A DNA stretch of 64,000 nt, taken from Rhizophagus clarus (taxonomy: Eukaryota; Glomeromycota; Glomeromycetes; Glomerales; Glomeraceae). Numbering within the stretch: the stretch's first letter is position 1; the number at the start of each line of letters is the position of its first letter. Both the position numbers and the translations under genes were made by a program. The notes beneath the pieces were generated by a model that was given only the letters and a program-made list of their open reading frames with translations, searched no databases and had not been told where the DNA came from. This document shows, in pieces, positions 35,681-48,524 of this stretch. The stretch is taken from contig BLAL01000229.1 in the NCBI GenBank assembly GCA_015698045.1, positions 2,199,758-2,263,757 of the forward strand, read 5' to 3'.

Positions 35681-36775
35681 CAATTCTGCAGAATAAAAAA
35701 AGCATCAACGCATTAAGTTATTATTCGTTCCTTTGTCTCCAGTCTTTTTTTTTTTCTGCTACTAATCTCGTGTTATCTTTCAAAGATTGCTGCGCCTCCC
35801 ACAACCATTATCATTCTGCTCGTCTCCCAAGAAATTTTTTTCGCTCTGCTTTTTTGAACGACCTTCCTCTATGTTCAGAGAGGTTTTTGAAGTTCTCTAT
35901 AATAAACTTTGCAAAACCGCTGACCATAACTTGCTTCTTTATATGTATTCTCTATTACTGTGATTATTTTATGCTCTTTCTTAGTCTTAAACGTCATTTT
36001 TACAAAATGGTTTTCTTAAAAATTTTGGTCCTGATGCCAATCAGAAAGAGTTCTAAAAATTTTTTTAGGTTAATGTTTTATGTATTATGTATATATTGTA
36101 TAGTATATACATATGTATATGTATTTATAGGAGGAAAAAAATGAAAATAAATAAATGGGTCATTAGAATAAAATCACGAATTCACGAATTAAACTCACCT
36201 GTGCCATCTTTTTTTGGTGAAATGAAATGTTAATTTTTTTAATCTTCAAAATTTAAATAAATGATCACGTACTTTATGGAATTTTTTTTATTAAATTAAT
36301 TAATAATAAAATAAAAAAAAAAAAATTTAAAAAAAAAAAAAAATTTTTTTTATTATTTATGATTAAAAATAACAAAAAAAAGAATTAATTATTTTAAATT
36401 AATGAATAAAATTATTACTCAAAATCAACAATTTAATGCTACATTCATTATAAAAAATAATTTATTAATTTTTAAATAAAATAAAATTATTTAAATTATT
36501 TATAATTATAAAATAATAACAACAAAATTTATGGCTGAATTCATTTTTTTTTTTTTAATTCTCTTTTTGATAGGATCCAAAGCTAGCCAGACATTGACAC
36601 GCGGCAATCATCATTGTTATAAATTAAAAAAAAATTAGATAGATTAATAATAAAAAAAATTATAGTTTGCGGTTTCATCTTAATAAATTCCTCTTTTTAA
36701 ATTTAATTAACCAAATAAATTTTTGATTTTTTTTCATTGTCTAAAATTTACTTATTTACAACAAAAAATACTTTA
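35681..36775. other. Spacer with poly-A/T tracts
   Basis: No intact gene. A + strand open frame at 35770-36144 shows no recognisable domain and is probably chance. The segment 36290-36480 is almost pure A/T. Confidence 0.4.
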
Positions 36776-37301
36776 TCGCCGTTTTCGAATTGCTGTGGTC
36801 AGGTGATTTGTCGATCAATTAAAAAAAAAATACCGAAAACAGCCGAAAACAACTGAAAACAATTATTTATTAAACACATGCAAAAAACACTTTTTATAAA
36901 TATTTTTCTTAAAAAACACTAAACTTGACGCCTTTAATATTCATTATGTCTATAAGATGTTTTACAGTGTGTTTCCTTATCTATTGAAAACTAAAGATCT
37001 AAATAAAAAAAAATAGAAATAAAAAAAAGGAAAGAAACAAAAAAAAAAAAAATGAAAAAAAACTAATAAAATAAAAAAAATATTACCTGTTACTTAGTAG
37101 TGAACTTTTTTAGGAATCGGTCTTAAGGAATCGTAATAAAAAAAGAGCGAACGATAAAAAAAATATTAGTAAAGTTTGTATAATGGTGGCTTAGCATTAC
37201 ACAGATCAAATGATGTCTGTGATATTTATAGTAAAATGTGATTTTAATTTGTGTAATCTAAAATCTAAAAGCCGCTGATCACAGTAATTCGAAAACGGCG
37301 A
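36776..37301. mobile_element. MITE with TIRs and TA target duplication (mariner-like)
   Basis: Termini TCGCCGTTTTCGAATTGCTG (left) and CAGTAATTCGAAAACGGCGA (right) are inverted repeats of about 25-30 bp, each flanked by TA. No transposase in 526 bp. TA duplication fits Tc1/mariner-type elements. A further direct repeat, ATTTACAACAAA, lies just outside both ends (about 36755 and 37317). Confidence 0.75.
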
Positions 37302-40300
37302 TAATTTATTAATTAATTTACAACAAATAATACAAACAATATACTATCTAAAAATTATTTTTTTTTCCCTTTTACATTTCTTAAAAAAATTATCCTCCGA
37401 CCTCCTTACCTCAATTCCAAAATTCGGTCATAATTTTTGTCCGAGAAATCCTAACGAAAAAGAAAAGATGATCTGATAAATCAGGTCAGATAATCTTTTT
37501 TTCCCCACCTTTGTTCTTTGGTTTATTCTTTCCCTTCCCACAGCTTATTGAAACCCTTTGGATGCAGATTTTAAATGTTGAGTTCTCTTTTTTAGACGAC
37601 CTGATCTTTGAACTCAGTAGGGGAGGGATCTTTTTTTAGAATAATTAGTTTTAACAAAACATTTAATAATGATTTCGGTTTTACTACTCTTTTATGCGGC
37701 TTTTCAGGGTCTTTAGATGTGTAGATCTTTCCTTTTCATTTTTCTTTCTTTAGGGATGGGGTGAGTGAGTGTAATTGCGCATTTTGGAAACATTCTAACG
37801 TTCCTTTTGCGTTTTTCCCTTAGGAACGCCACCTGGACCTGGATTCCGAACTGGAAAGTCTCATAGAAGAGATATTTGGGTGGTAAGTATTCTTTGAGGC
37901 GGTATATCTTTAAGAAACGTCTAACTAACATTTCTTTTTTGATTTTGTAGGTTTCGGCTTCTCTAAAATGATATTTCAGTCGTGATAAGTTATTTTCTTA
38001 GCAACTTGAAGATGGTATGGGTTTTATTTAATTGTTTCTAAAAAGAAGGCTTTTTTTTTTATTTTAGATGTTAAATTCCTTATATTATGTAATATAGACA
38101 ATAAAATTGAATATAAACAATAAATAAAAATATCACAACAAATTTTTAATCATGTGAAATTTATTAGTAACTGTTCGTTTAACATTAAAAAATCGTTTGT
38201 AATTCTTATAATTCATTCCAACCTTTGTAATTCATTTTGACACTCGTAAACTATTTCGACCTTGTAAATCATTATGACTGTCAAAATTGATTTCAGTTTT
38301 GTATTTGATCGTGAAATTTTATCCCAACCATTTCAGCTCTATTATCTTTATTTCGGTTTTATATACTGTATAGTATCACATTTTTTTATTTTTTTACAGA
38401 AAATTTCTTAACCAATTTTTATTGGATGCTTTTCATCTGATGCAGAAAGTGTATATAAAGTGGTTGTAATATTTATTTGTTATTTTTATTGTTTAAATTC
38501 AAATGAATTACAAATAAATGAACCGAAATGAGTGAACGAGTTATTTTTATTATTTTTAAGAAAAATTTTTTTTTAGATATAAATTCAATGAATAATTGAA
38601 TAAATGAGTAATGAAAGAATAAATAAACCTCTTATTTATGTCTTGCCGAACCATTTTTTTTTATTTAAAATAAAAATCCACAAAGATTGTTCAAAAAATT
38701 TGTGATCAGATTGTTTTTGAACAAAAGGATTATTTCTATTGTTAAAAATTATTTAATTAACCAGAATTGTATTAGAAATTGCATCAACCGATTCGTCACA
38801 TAAAATAAAATTGTAGTTTAGTAAATAATTAAAATCTACATTATTCTGAAATCTATTGTTTAATTGTTATGTGGCATATTTCTGGACTATTTCCTATTAA
38901 TAACTGGATAATTAAATTTCAGAATAATTTTAAATACGATTTCAAGTTAGTGTGATTAATTGGCATTTGAATTAAAGAAGTGATTATCATCAAATTTCAC
39001 AGATTCATATGAAAAATAAAATTTTCTGTTATTTGGTGTTGGCATCAATTCTATTTTTATCAATTGAACAATAGCCTTTAAAATACATGTTAGTATATTT
39101 TAGTTAAATTTTTTTTACCAAATTACCAAAGATATACAATAAATAATCATTCTGGATTTATTACTAATTTTTAGTTTTTTTTTGTTTACTACCAAATTAC
39201 CAAAAAAATATAATAACAATTTAAACGCCCATGCAGCTGCAAGCTCTTTTTTTAATATAAATGACCATTATTCGTATAATATTGATATCAGTATCAACTC
39301 AACACCTGATATTGTTAACTAGATAGTGTAATCTGTATATAGTTGTCAAAAAATAAAAATTTTTCTTTTTCTTTTTTTCAAAACAACTTTTTTGAATGTT
39401 TCAAGAAAGGTTTTTATTGTTTTCTTATTACTTTGTATACATGATTTTTTTATTTTTTTTTTTTTCCTTATTTTTTTTCAATTTTTTTGGTAAACCAAGA
39501 AATCTTTTTCTACCATTAAAATTTGTTAATTCTTTTTATTGACAGTAGCAGTTTATTTGTCTCTTTATTGTTATTATTTTTCATTTATTTTTCACCCTGA
39601 AACCAAAGCCTTCAAGAAGCCTATCCCTAAAGTGGAGAAATAAAGAAAGAATGTTAGTACTATAATAGAATTCTCATTACAGGAATTAAATGTTAATTAT
39701 TTCGAGTCATCAATATATTGCTATATAATCATATTTTTACCTGAAGAATTTACAAATGATACTATTAGAAGAAAGTTTAGTAAGGAAGAGTAGAATAACT
39801 TCATAATAACTGAAAGTTGCTAGAAGTATCAAATTTAATTTTTTTTTTTTTTTTTTATTATTAATTTATGTAATAATTTGCATTACTTTCACACATTTTT
39901 TAGTATGAAAAAATAACACAGCCAATAACTCTTTTAATAATAATGTTGAAGCACTAGTAAATTATTATATGATTCAATTTCTACCATAAATGGTACAATG
40001 TTAAAAGTACCAAATACTACACTTCTGAATACAAAAGAATTTAATATGAAAATGGAATTGGAATTAATATAGGTTCAATTGATTTATAAAATTTTGTAAG
40101 TATCATTTATTCTTTTATTATTATGTAATAATTAATTATTATAAATGTTAATATTAATATTGACTGTGTTTGCAGTTTGATGTGTTGTATGAATTTATGT
40201 AATCCATTTTCAAATTCTGGTTTAACGAATACTTATATCAGAGTTGCATTGTGGATCACTTGATTGAGATCCATTCCTAGATGCAACTAATATTTGTGTT

Positions 40301-41632
40301 ATAATGTAAGTAAAGTATATATTATAATATTTCTTATAGAAAAGGAGGAGAATGACAAAATATTAAGTGGATGCATGATATTCTTTTCAGGATAAGAATC
40401 AACAATGTTAATTATCAATGGCCTTCAGAGAAGTAGTTGGAGACGTCTTTTTATCTTCTTCTTTCTAACAATTAATGAGTTATCAACATATAGCTATGCA
40501 ATTAACATTGTCTGGTTTGCAGAAAATGCTTATTGAAAGATGAATTTCAACTGAAGTGATTATATGAATGGGGATATATGGAATTTTGGTTTTATAGTAA
40601 GTAATAAGCGCTTCTAATATACATTCTATTTATATCAGACCTAATTGTTATTCCTGCAGGAAAAGATTTCATTATTCACAGAATGTACTATCATAATGAT
40701 GCATATCTTGTTGATGAAATTGAATTTACAGGAAGTGATTGAAAGCCACATCATAATAGGAAAACGTCAGCATGGATGAGGAAGATTAATACTTTACCAA
40801 AAAAATAAATTTATTTACTGTTATGGTTGGTTTTAACACTGGACGATAATTATTTGCAATATATAGCCAAATAATAGTGATAAAAAATTTGTATTAATTC
40901 CTCAAAAAATATAATGTTAACAATAAAAATACTGAATACAAATATAATAAGTATATATTTAAGATCTCACTGCCATCATTGACTAAGGATCTCAACAACA
41001 TTATAAAATGATATATTTTTTTTATTCTGTAATGTTACTTTATCTAATATTCGACAGGCAGACCCTGTGCATCTATTTCTTTAGAAACATCCTCCCATGC
41101 AAGTCCGTGAATATAATATTTATTTTGTATTGTATCTATTCTAATAATGTCCAAAGTGCTTAATATCAGTAAAAGACAAATAAAGCTTTCTCTTGGTTTT
41201 GGTTCTGATTTATTTTAATTATATATGCATCAGAATGAAAACATGTGTATGTAAGGATCGCAGATGAATCGCGAAAGCATTTGACTCAATATAACCTAAT
41301 TCTCAAAGATGCTCTGAAATAACTACATATGGATATTCATAATACCAAACATACCTCAGGGCAATACAGCTTTTTTCATATAATTCTTTCTTGATTTGGT
41401 TCCGTGCTTGCTGTTTAACAAAATTATTCGGGTCACTTCTATGAACAGATTCTATATATTACTACCTCAAGAGTATTTATATGTTCTCAGGAAATCTAGT
41501 TACAATTTTACGGCATATATTTTCACGTTTATTTTGACAAAAAAAACCATTAGCCATGATATTTTACATTAGCGAGTGTGTCATTATAATTATTTGATGA
41601 AGAAAATACAGGTAAAAATTATTCTTACCATA
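37302..41632. other. Gene-poor region with possible gene relics
   Basis: No intact gene. About 40140-40800 contains splice-like signals (GTAAGT, TGCAG) around coding-like but stop-ridden segments ('NVNYQWPSEK', 'EKISLFTECTI'). About 41050-41470 on the minus strand reads 'DPNNFVKQQARNQIKKELYE' and 'YVWYYEYPYVVISEHL' with stops between. Both look like decayed multi-exon genes of unknown family. The rest is AT-rich. Confidence 0.3.
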
Positions 41633-41807
41633 AGGGCAGTGACATATATTAGCTAATATTTTTTTATTATAGGCGCTTACCCCCCCACCCCCAGGTAAGA
41701 TATCTTGGACATGTGCAACCAATCATATTTTTTAAAAATTGTGTAACCTAAGATTTTTGCCTACCCCCCCACCCCCTAAAATATTAGCTAATATATGTCA
41801 CTGCCCT
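41633..41807. mobile_element. Palindromic MITE with paired C-runs
   Basis: Left arm AGGGCAGTGACATATATTAG continuing through CTAATATTTT; the right arm is its exact complement, ending CACTGCCCT. The 175-bp element contains two same-strand copies of TACCCCCCCACCCCC about 80 bp apart, so the complementary strand has G-runs. No coding. Flanking bases (TA on the left, AA on the right) give no clear duplication. Confidence 0.85.
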
Positions 41808-42266
41808 AAGTAATATTGGATATGTTTGACGTAAACAAACTGGGCCTTTTTCGTGTATCTTATTGATTATTTTATAATAAAGTGATTAAAATTTGTGTAT
41901 CACTATTTATAAATTATGCGAAAATGTCCAGTGCTTACATATAACACGTACAAGAAAATTATTTATTCAACTCTTAAAGATAAAAATGTTATAGTTATCG
42001 TTATAATTATTAATGAATTATTATAAGTTAGATAAAACTATAATTATAGTGAACCAAGTTTAATTAGTTTAATTGGTCAAAATTTGGTCATTTAATAATT
42101 ATGTGTAATTGATAAGTAGTCATGACACATTATAATACATACATTACAATACATTACACGTGTTTTTTTACTAAGCCACAATTTTTCAATATGTATTATT
42201 TACTTTTTAATCATCTATTATTTATTCTAGTCAATTTGTTTGTCGCTTAAAATTTTGCATTTCAAA

Positions 42267-44614
42267 ATGACCATTAAACCTTATATTCTTGCTCACGATT
42301 CTAGAAAAATATCAACTATCTTGAAAAGTATTATTGAAAATAATGAGAATGATACTTCCTTTATAGATTATCCTGTGCTTATTGGTTCTCGTGCTGCAAA
42401 GTGGCATGTTCCCTCTTTTCGTGATCCTAATGATTGGGATTTGGTGACAACAATTTCACAATCAATTTCATTTATTGAGAAAATTTCCACTAATGTGACT
42501 TTTGAAAATATAAAATTGGTTTATTATCCAGAAGGTGGATTAAAAATCATTGGAAAACTTAATGAACTATTTATGCATAAAGTTAAAAGTTCTATTATTT
42601 TTGATATTGAACTCATTTCTGATAAAATGGATTTAAGAAAAATGAAATTGAATGAGGCTTTAATTTATGATGAGATCGATGATGATGATGATAATGGCTC
42701 ATATAAATTTGATAAGATTGAATTTGAAAGTGTTGATAATACTCGACCAAGGGCAAGTGCATTAATGATGTTAGAGCTTTGTCATAATGTTAAAGATAAA
42801 ATATTATTTCCATTATTATCAAATTTTCCATGCATTGTTGCTCCATTGAAAATTCTTGAAGCTTTAAAAACATCTCATATTTATTGGCCGGTTGATTTTC
42901 AGAAAAATATTGCAGATTTGCATTTATTAAGAGACTTATTAAACTATAAAAATATCTCAATAACTCGACCATTACGTGATCCACAACGTGATGAATTAGT
43001 TGAATTTATGTTGAAGACTCGTATTAATGAAACCGAAATTATACGAGGGATACCAGGTGCACATATCAATTTAAATATGACTAATGAAGAATTCTTGGAT
43101 TATAAAAATAATCTTCTTGTACAAAGGCGTATTCCTCATGACGATATACATGAACGTGTTAAATATGGTGATCAACCAATTTATGAAGGTTTAAAAGAAG
43201 ATAAAGTATGAAAGTTTATTAATTTATTACAAAAAACTAATTCTTTATATACATATAAATTTGATGCTAATGATATTTAAAATCAAACACATAGTCCAAA
43301 GCATGGATAAAAAAATCTCTCTTTGAAAAGATTGATTATCAAACAAAACTTAATTGCGTAAAAGAAGAAGCAATGACTATCGCGCTTGAAAGATATCTTA
43401 TTCCAATGACTTCTAAAAATCAAGAAACTTCTTATAACCTGGCACTTGTCAAAATCTGTACTACATTAACTAAGGGCTGGTTTCGACAGTTTGCAGTTGA
43501 TAATTATCCTCAGCTTTTAAATCTCGATAAAGATTTGTTATTAATTGCAAATGACATAATCAATAAATATCCTTTAAAGCAACAAAAGAAACTTCCATTA
43601 ATACTTGATCCAGAAACTCAGGCTATTTTTAAAAATATTCTTCCTTATACTGAAGAAATTTCAAATTTTGATAAAATAAAAGTTGATTATAGATGCACTG
43701 TTGAAAGATCTGGAATTAAAATAACTTCTCCAGTAAATGATAAGGTATCAATTACAGCAATCATTACAACTATGTACAGACCTGGCATGGATTGTAGACA
43801 ATCTACTGACTGGACAGCATCTGTTGTAATCTTACCTAGTGAAATTTTAAAAGTATTAAGGTAACATCATTTATAAATTAATATAGTAACACTTAAATAC
43901 ATTTTTTTATTTGTTTAAATACATATACTTACTATAATTTTTTAATTTCCAAGTGATAATGATGAAAGTTATCATCACAATAAAAGTAAAAATTATTTAG
44001 ATAGGTTTATAGATCCATTGGATCTTCACCCTTATTATTATAATGGTTATGGGCATAAAAACAAATTTTCAGAGCTAACCTCAGCGCATGTATTTGTATT
44101 GGGCCTTCATACACGAATTAGTAGTGATGGAAGTTGGGGAATTGAAGAAAGTTCGGAAATAGAAGAAGAGATAGATATTAGAGCTAAATCAGCGGATTAT
44201 TGTGCCAATATTCTTAAAATTCCTGATCTTACTGGTGATTTATTATTCAAGTATGTGTTAAGTTATTTAAACCCAAATTTACAAAATAATGGAGATACTC
44301 CACTTGAAGAGCGGATTGATAAATTAAAAGTTAAAAGAGTCATTCCAACTGAGAAGCCAAAACAACATCTTTGGTACTATGCTTGGAATTATATTTTAAA
44401 TACTGGAAAACTTACTATGTAATATTAATTATTAACTCATAATTAATTATTTTGCATTGTGATCTTGTTTTACATATAGACTTATAGTGAAATGGATATT
44501 GGTGAATATACTAAACATTCACTGATGCTCCCATTAAAAATTAATATGCGTCATGATGTATACGGTTTATATTTTTTTAACCTGGTGGAACAATTGACAG
44601 AAAAAAAACAATAA
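42267..44614 (+). CDS. Nucleotidyltransferase-fold-like protein, 4 exons
   Basis: Exons 42267-43205, 43295-43860, 43954-44418, 44488-44614; 698 residues; all three junctions keep phase with GT/AG. The ATG at 42267 is the first in the frame. Residues 36-60 ('YPVLIGSRAAKWHVPSFR', then 'NDWDL') have the G-S motif and D-x-D (Asp56, Asp58) expected of a nucleotidyltransferase-fold active site. The pattern resembles uncharacterised nucleotidyltransferase-like domains (the DUF7275-type group, from memory) known in fungi and large DNA viruses. The remaining 600 residues have no recognised domain and are mixed polar helices. No frameshift was seen. Substrate and role are unknown; it may be catalytic, since both acidic residues are present. 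Confidence 0.72.
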
Positions 44615-45619
44615 TAATATTTTCTATGTAATTATCATACTTTCAAATTACGCTAGTAAAAGACTAAATTTGTAACATAAAATGAGTATTTTTTTTGTTT
44701 AATTTCTTATCATTGTACTTGTTTTACATAAAACTTTGATTTTACTTATAAGACTTTGTATATTAATGTGTTTTCCTAATATATACATATTATACTATTA
44801 TCGTCATAAACTTAAACTCTAAAATTGTATGTAAATATTTAAATGTTTGTATTTCTTTTTTTTAAAAAAAAAGGAAACTAAATATTTTATATATTTTATA
44901 CAAAATGTTTCGAGAGCTATTATTCCTAAAATATAATTCAAATCTTCATTTAAAGAAACAACTGATAGTAAGTGTTTTTATTTGACTTTAAATGTTCTTA
45001 GATTATTAAATTTATTTTATTAATGTCACCAAGAAATTTTTTTCCCATAAAAAATCGGATTAAATTTTTCTTTTAAGATTCTTATATTATTATAACTAAA
45101 ATCAGAATTGTGGATATCTATGATACAATTTTTGTTCATTTTCGTATGTGAAATGTATTTTGGTCAATTAAATTCGTTAGATACAATTTTTTTCTCAATA
45201 TATCGTATTATCCACATGATGAAGACTTAACAAACAAAATTTCTTAGCGAATTAAAGAACTAGAATGAAACATATTGCACAACATCATCATAAAGTATCA
45301 GTATGTTTGATCTCCGTGAAATAACTATTACTGTCTTACATATATAACAGAACATTATGAGATGTCATAATGATGACGAGATGAAAAAGTATAATATTGT
45401 CCAAAAAAATAATTTTATAAAATTGACTTGAGACGTATTTAAATTTGCAATTTGGAGTCACTTAAAAAAAATAGATAAGTAGGTCGTCAGTGTGTAGTTT
45501 ATTGGAGATAGAATTATCAAAAAATATGTTATAAAAAATAAAAACATAATCAAATAATATATTATTCAGATATAATAAAAGTGCTGAATAAGAATGAAAT
45601 AGTTCCTAATAGGATACTG
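44615..45619. other. Spacer between convergent genes
   Basis: No gene seen. AT-rich sequence between the end of the nucleotidyltransferase-like gene and the end of the dienelactone hydrolase gene. Confidence 0.5.
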
Positions 45620-46500
45620 TTAATTACAGCCAAGATTATCATGAAAAAATTTGGTAGTGATTTCAAGAACTTCATTAACTCTTTTTTCAATTAATGGATC
45701 TTTCCAATTTCCACGAGAAGCAGCAAATCCATGATTCATATCATTAAATCGATTTTGAAAATTCTTTTCGGCGAATGGTTTATCTTTCATAGCATCAATA
45801 AAAGGTTGCTAATAAATAAATATTTAATTTATTGGAAACTTAGAAATATGGTTAAAAAAAGTATGTAATTTATGATTAACTCACCGGATCTTGATCTTCA
45901 CGTGACGGTAAGAATGCAACAGGACATTGGGATTTTTCAAAGTCTCCTACCTGAACAGAGCCATAATGAATCAATACACAAGCATCAAAATCTTTAACTG
46001 AGCAAAGTTTTGAACCAAGTATTCCTCCCCAACAAAATCCTACATAACCAAAATCTTTAGAGCCATATTCTGAACGGAGATGGTTAATAACATTTAAAGT
46101 ATCATTTACAACTACTTCCAGTGGAAAATTTTGATTAATGAAATTGATTAATGTATGAAGTCTATTAAGAAATCAAAATTGAAATTATTAATTGGAATTT
46201 TTTTTTTTTCTTTTTAAAAAAAAAAGAATGTTACCCTTGAGATTCAACTTCAGCCGTTTTTCCACGAAAATAACCCGGAAATACAGCGAGATAACCAGCT
46301 TTCGATAAAAGGTCACAAAATTGTTTTGTATTTGGGCGAAATTCATAAACATCATGACCAACAATAATTGCTTTTTTAAAAGGTTTCGATTCATTCGTTG
46401 GTTTTGAAACATAAACATCAAGGTCGTCAAATTTTTCAGTAGTTCCGAGTGGTACATAATCACTTTCAACCGGTGGAACCGTGTAACAAGAGGTTGTCAT
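45620..46500 (-). CDS. Dienelactone hydrolase family protein, 3 exons
   Basis: Minus exons 46500-46235, 46161-45885, 45808-45620; 243 residues, a typical length for the family. Alpha/beta-hydrolase features: 'AIIVGHDVYEF' early strand and loop (about 45-55), nucleophile Cys132 in 'VGFCWGG', the Asp of 'SREDQDP' (about 177-181) and catalytic His207 in 'DMNHGFAASRG'. Cys-Asp-His is the known dienelactone hydrolase triad. It should hydrolyse a small ester or lactone in the cytosol; the true substrate in this fungus is unknown. Intact. A scrap of a paralogue lies about 4.3 kb further right on the same strand. Confidence 0.9.
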
Positions 46501-48372
46501 GATTAAAGGATTAGTTATTATTTTAATAAATGTATGAATTTAAAAATTTTAAGGAAGTTTGAAACTGCATGTAACATACAGCATGCTCAAATTGATGATC
46601 ATATCCTGAAATGCATTAAAAATTGGGCGTTTTTTTCAGTATTTTTATAGTTTAGTTTTGTAATTAATCTAACCATACTGTAATTTATTTTTGTGGAATC
46701 GCTAGATTTGAATTTTTTCTCTTATGAAACTATATTGGAAATTTAAATAAAAAAATAAAATGGAGACCACTTTCCATTTTTGATTTATTTTTTTTTTTTC
46801 TTTCATAAGAATGTTTGTATCTAAAAATTCGAAAAAAATTATTTAAAATATCCATTTTTTTTTATTTAAATTTTCTCTTTTTGTAAAAAGTAAAATTGAA
46901 TGTTGCACAGTTGGTATTCTGTCCCTCTAGTTTTCAATACCAGATTTATGTTTTCTAAGCCTCTTTTGCAAGAAATTTATATTAATATTGAAATGTCATA
47001 ATATCAGATGTTGTCTTTGAATATAAGAATCTTCTTTAAAAATATATAATAGCTGCCATTTTTACCTAGCAATTAAAATCTATTACAAGTTATAAGTAGC
47101 CTTATATATATAGGAAATTATGTAGAATAATAGTAGTTATTTTAATTCATTTTTTATGGTAGTAATAGGTTATAACAACATTTCGTATTAGTAGGTTAAG
47201 GAGGACGTACAGTACGTCCGAACTATGTATTTCTTTTTTTTCAAAATTATTGTGTATCTCAATTAATTTATAGAAATGTGCGTTACTAATTAAACCAAAA
47301 ATCAAAAAATCTATACTAGTTAAGTCATTTTTTAAGTATTAAATAGTATCAATTTCTAAAATCTTTTTCAAATGGCTATTTTGACTTTTCATCTAGTGTT
47401 AGAAATTCTACTTCTGTATCAGATTGATTAGATTATTCATATCACAAAGAAGCTTTATATGTAGACATATATTACAAGTTTTAAATTGTCATGTATTTTC
47501 ATTGATTAAACCTTATTAGAAAGGTGCAGAACTAATAGGTTCTTACTTATTTTCAACCCACTAGCGGAGTGCAAAACCATGTTAAGCTCTTACTTATTTT
47601 AGCCTTATTAGAAAGGTGCAGAGCTGATAAGGTTCTTACTTATTTTCAACCCACTTAAGACAATTAGTGAAGTGCAAAACCATGTTAAGCTCTTACTTAT
47701 TTCAACCTTGTTAGAAAGGTGCAGAGCTAATAGGCTCTTACTTATTTTAACCTCATTTAAAAGATGCAGAGCTGATAAGGTTCTTACTTATTTTCAACTC
47801 ACTAAAACAGGTAGTGAAGTGCAAAATCTCGACAAGTTCTTAGCGAAGCGCAGAATAACTCACTCCTTTGATAAGTTAACTTTCCTTTAAAGTTACTTAC
47901 CTTTCTTTTGTTTATTAAGGTACGTGCATGTTTCAGTTCTTGTTTTGTTGAAGTTTCCCTTAACAGAACGCTGTTCATATATTGGTAAAATATTCGGTAG
48001 ATTTTATTAGGTGGCAGCTACCCATTTTTCGTTTGCACCAGCGGTTTAAATCCACCAGAGACTATTCAGAAGAGTTTCGCTCGAAATAGGGAGTGTATTT
48101 TGACATTATGAGTTTTTTAGATTAAAAAATTTTAAACAATTCGAGGAAAAATTATTGTATGTAAAAATAGAATTATTGAGGAAAAACAGACCAGTATTTA
48201 TATTATTTTTATGTTGCACTTATAGTCGCGAAAATTACTATTTTATAAATTTAAATTTACGCGTCTGTAAAGATTATTGAATTACATAAAATTTTGTTGT
48301 TACGGTCTGATTACATAATTGCAGTTTGAAAAAATTTAGGTATATATTGATTACATAATTATAATAATTATA
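46501..48372. other. Gene-poor spacer with a tandem repeat block
   Basis: No gene. A near-palindrome GGACGTACAGTACGTCC is at about 47201-47219. A block of tandem repeats at 47511-47855 is listed separately. Confidence 0.45.
47511..47855 (+). repeat. Degenerate tandem repeat, about 92-102-bp period
   Basis: Units begin CCTTATTAGAAAGGTGCAGA, then GCTCTTACTTATTTT-like runs and AGTGAAGTGCAAAACC. Starts are visible at about 47511, 47603 and 47705. Two alternating half-units are discernible. No protein family matches the open frames crossing it. Confidence 0.75.
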
Positions 48373-48524
48373 CAGTTAAAGCTCGTTATAGTGAACTTTT
48401 TTATTTTCCCCAATTCATTTTTTTATAATAAATTTCATTCGATATAGTGAACTATTAGTAAAAATCTCGTTATTGTGAACAATAATGGCTGGAACCAACA
48501 GTTCACTATAACGAGCTTTCACTG
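48373..48524. mobile_element. Pogo/Tigger-like MITE
   Basis: TIRs CAGTTAAAGCTCGTTATAGT and ACTATAACGAGCTTTCACTG flanked by TA on both sides (48371-48372, 48525-48526). The CAGT...GCTCGTTATA terminus and TA duplication are typical of pogo-type elements. 152 bp, non-coding. A second subterminal copy of the motif lies inside (TCGATATAGTGAAC-like, near 48450). Confidence 0.85.
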
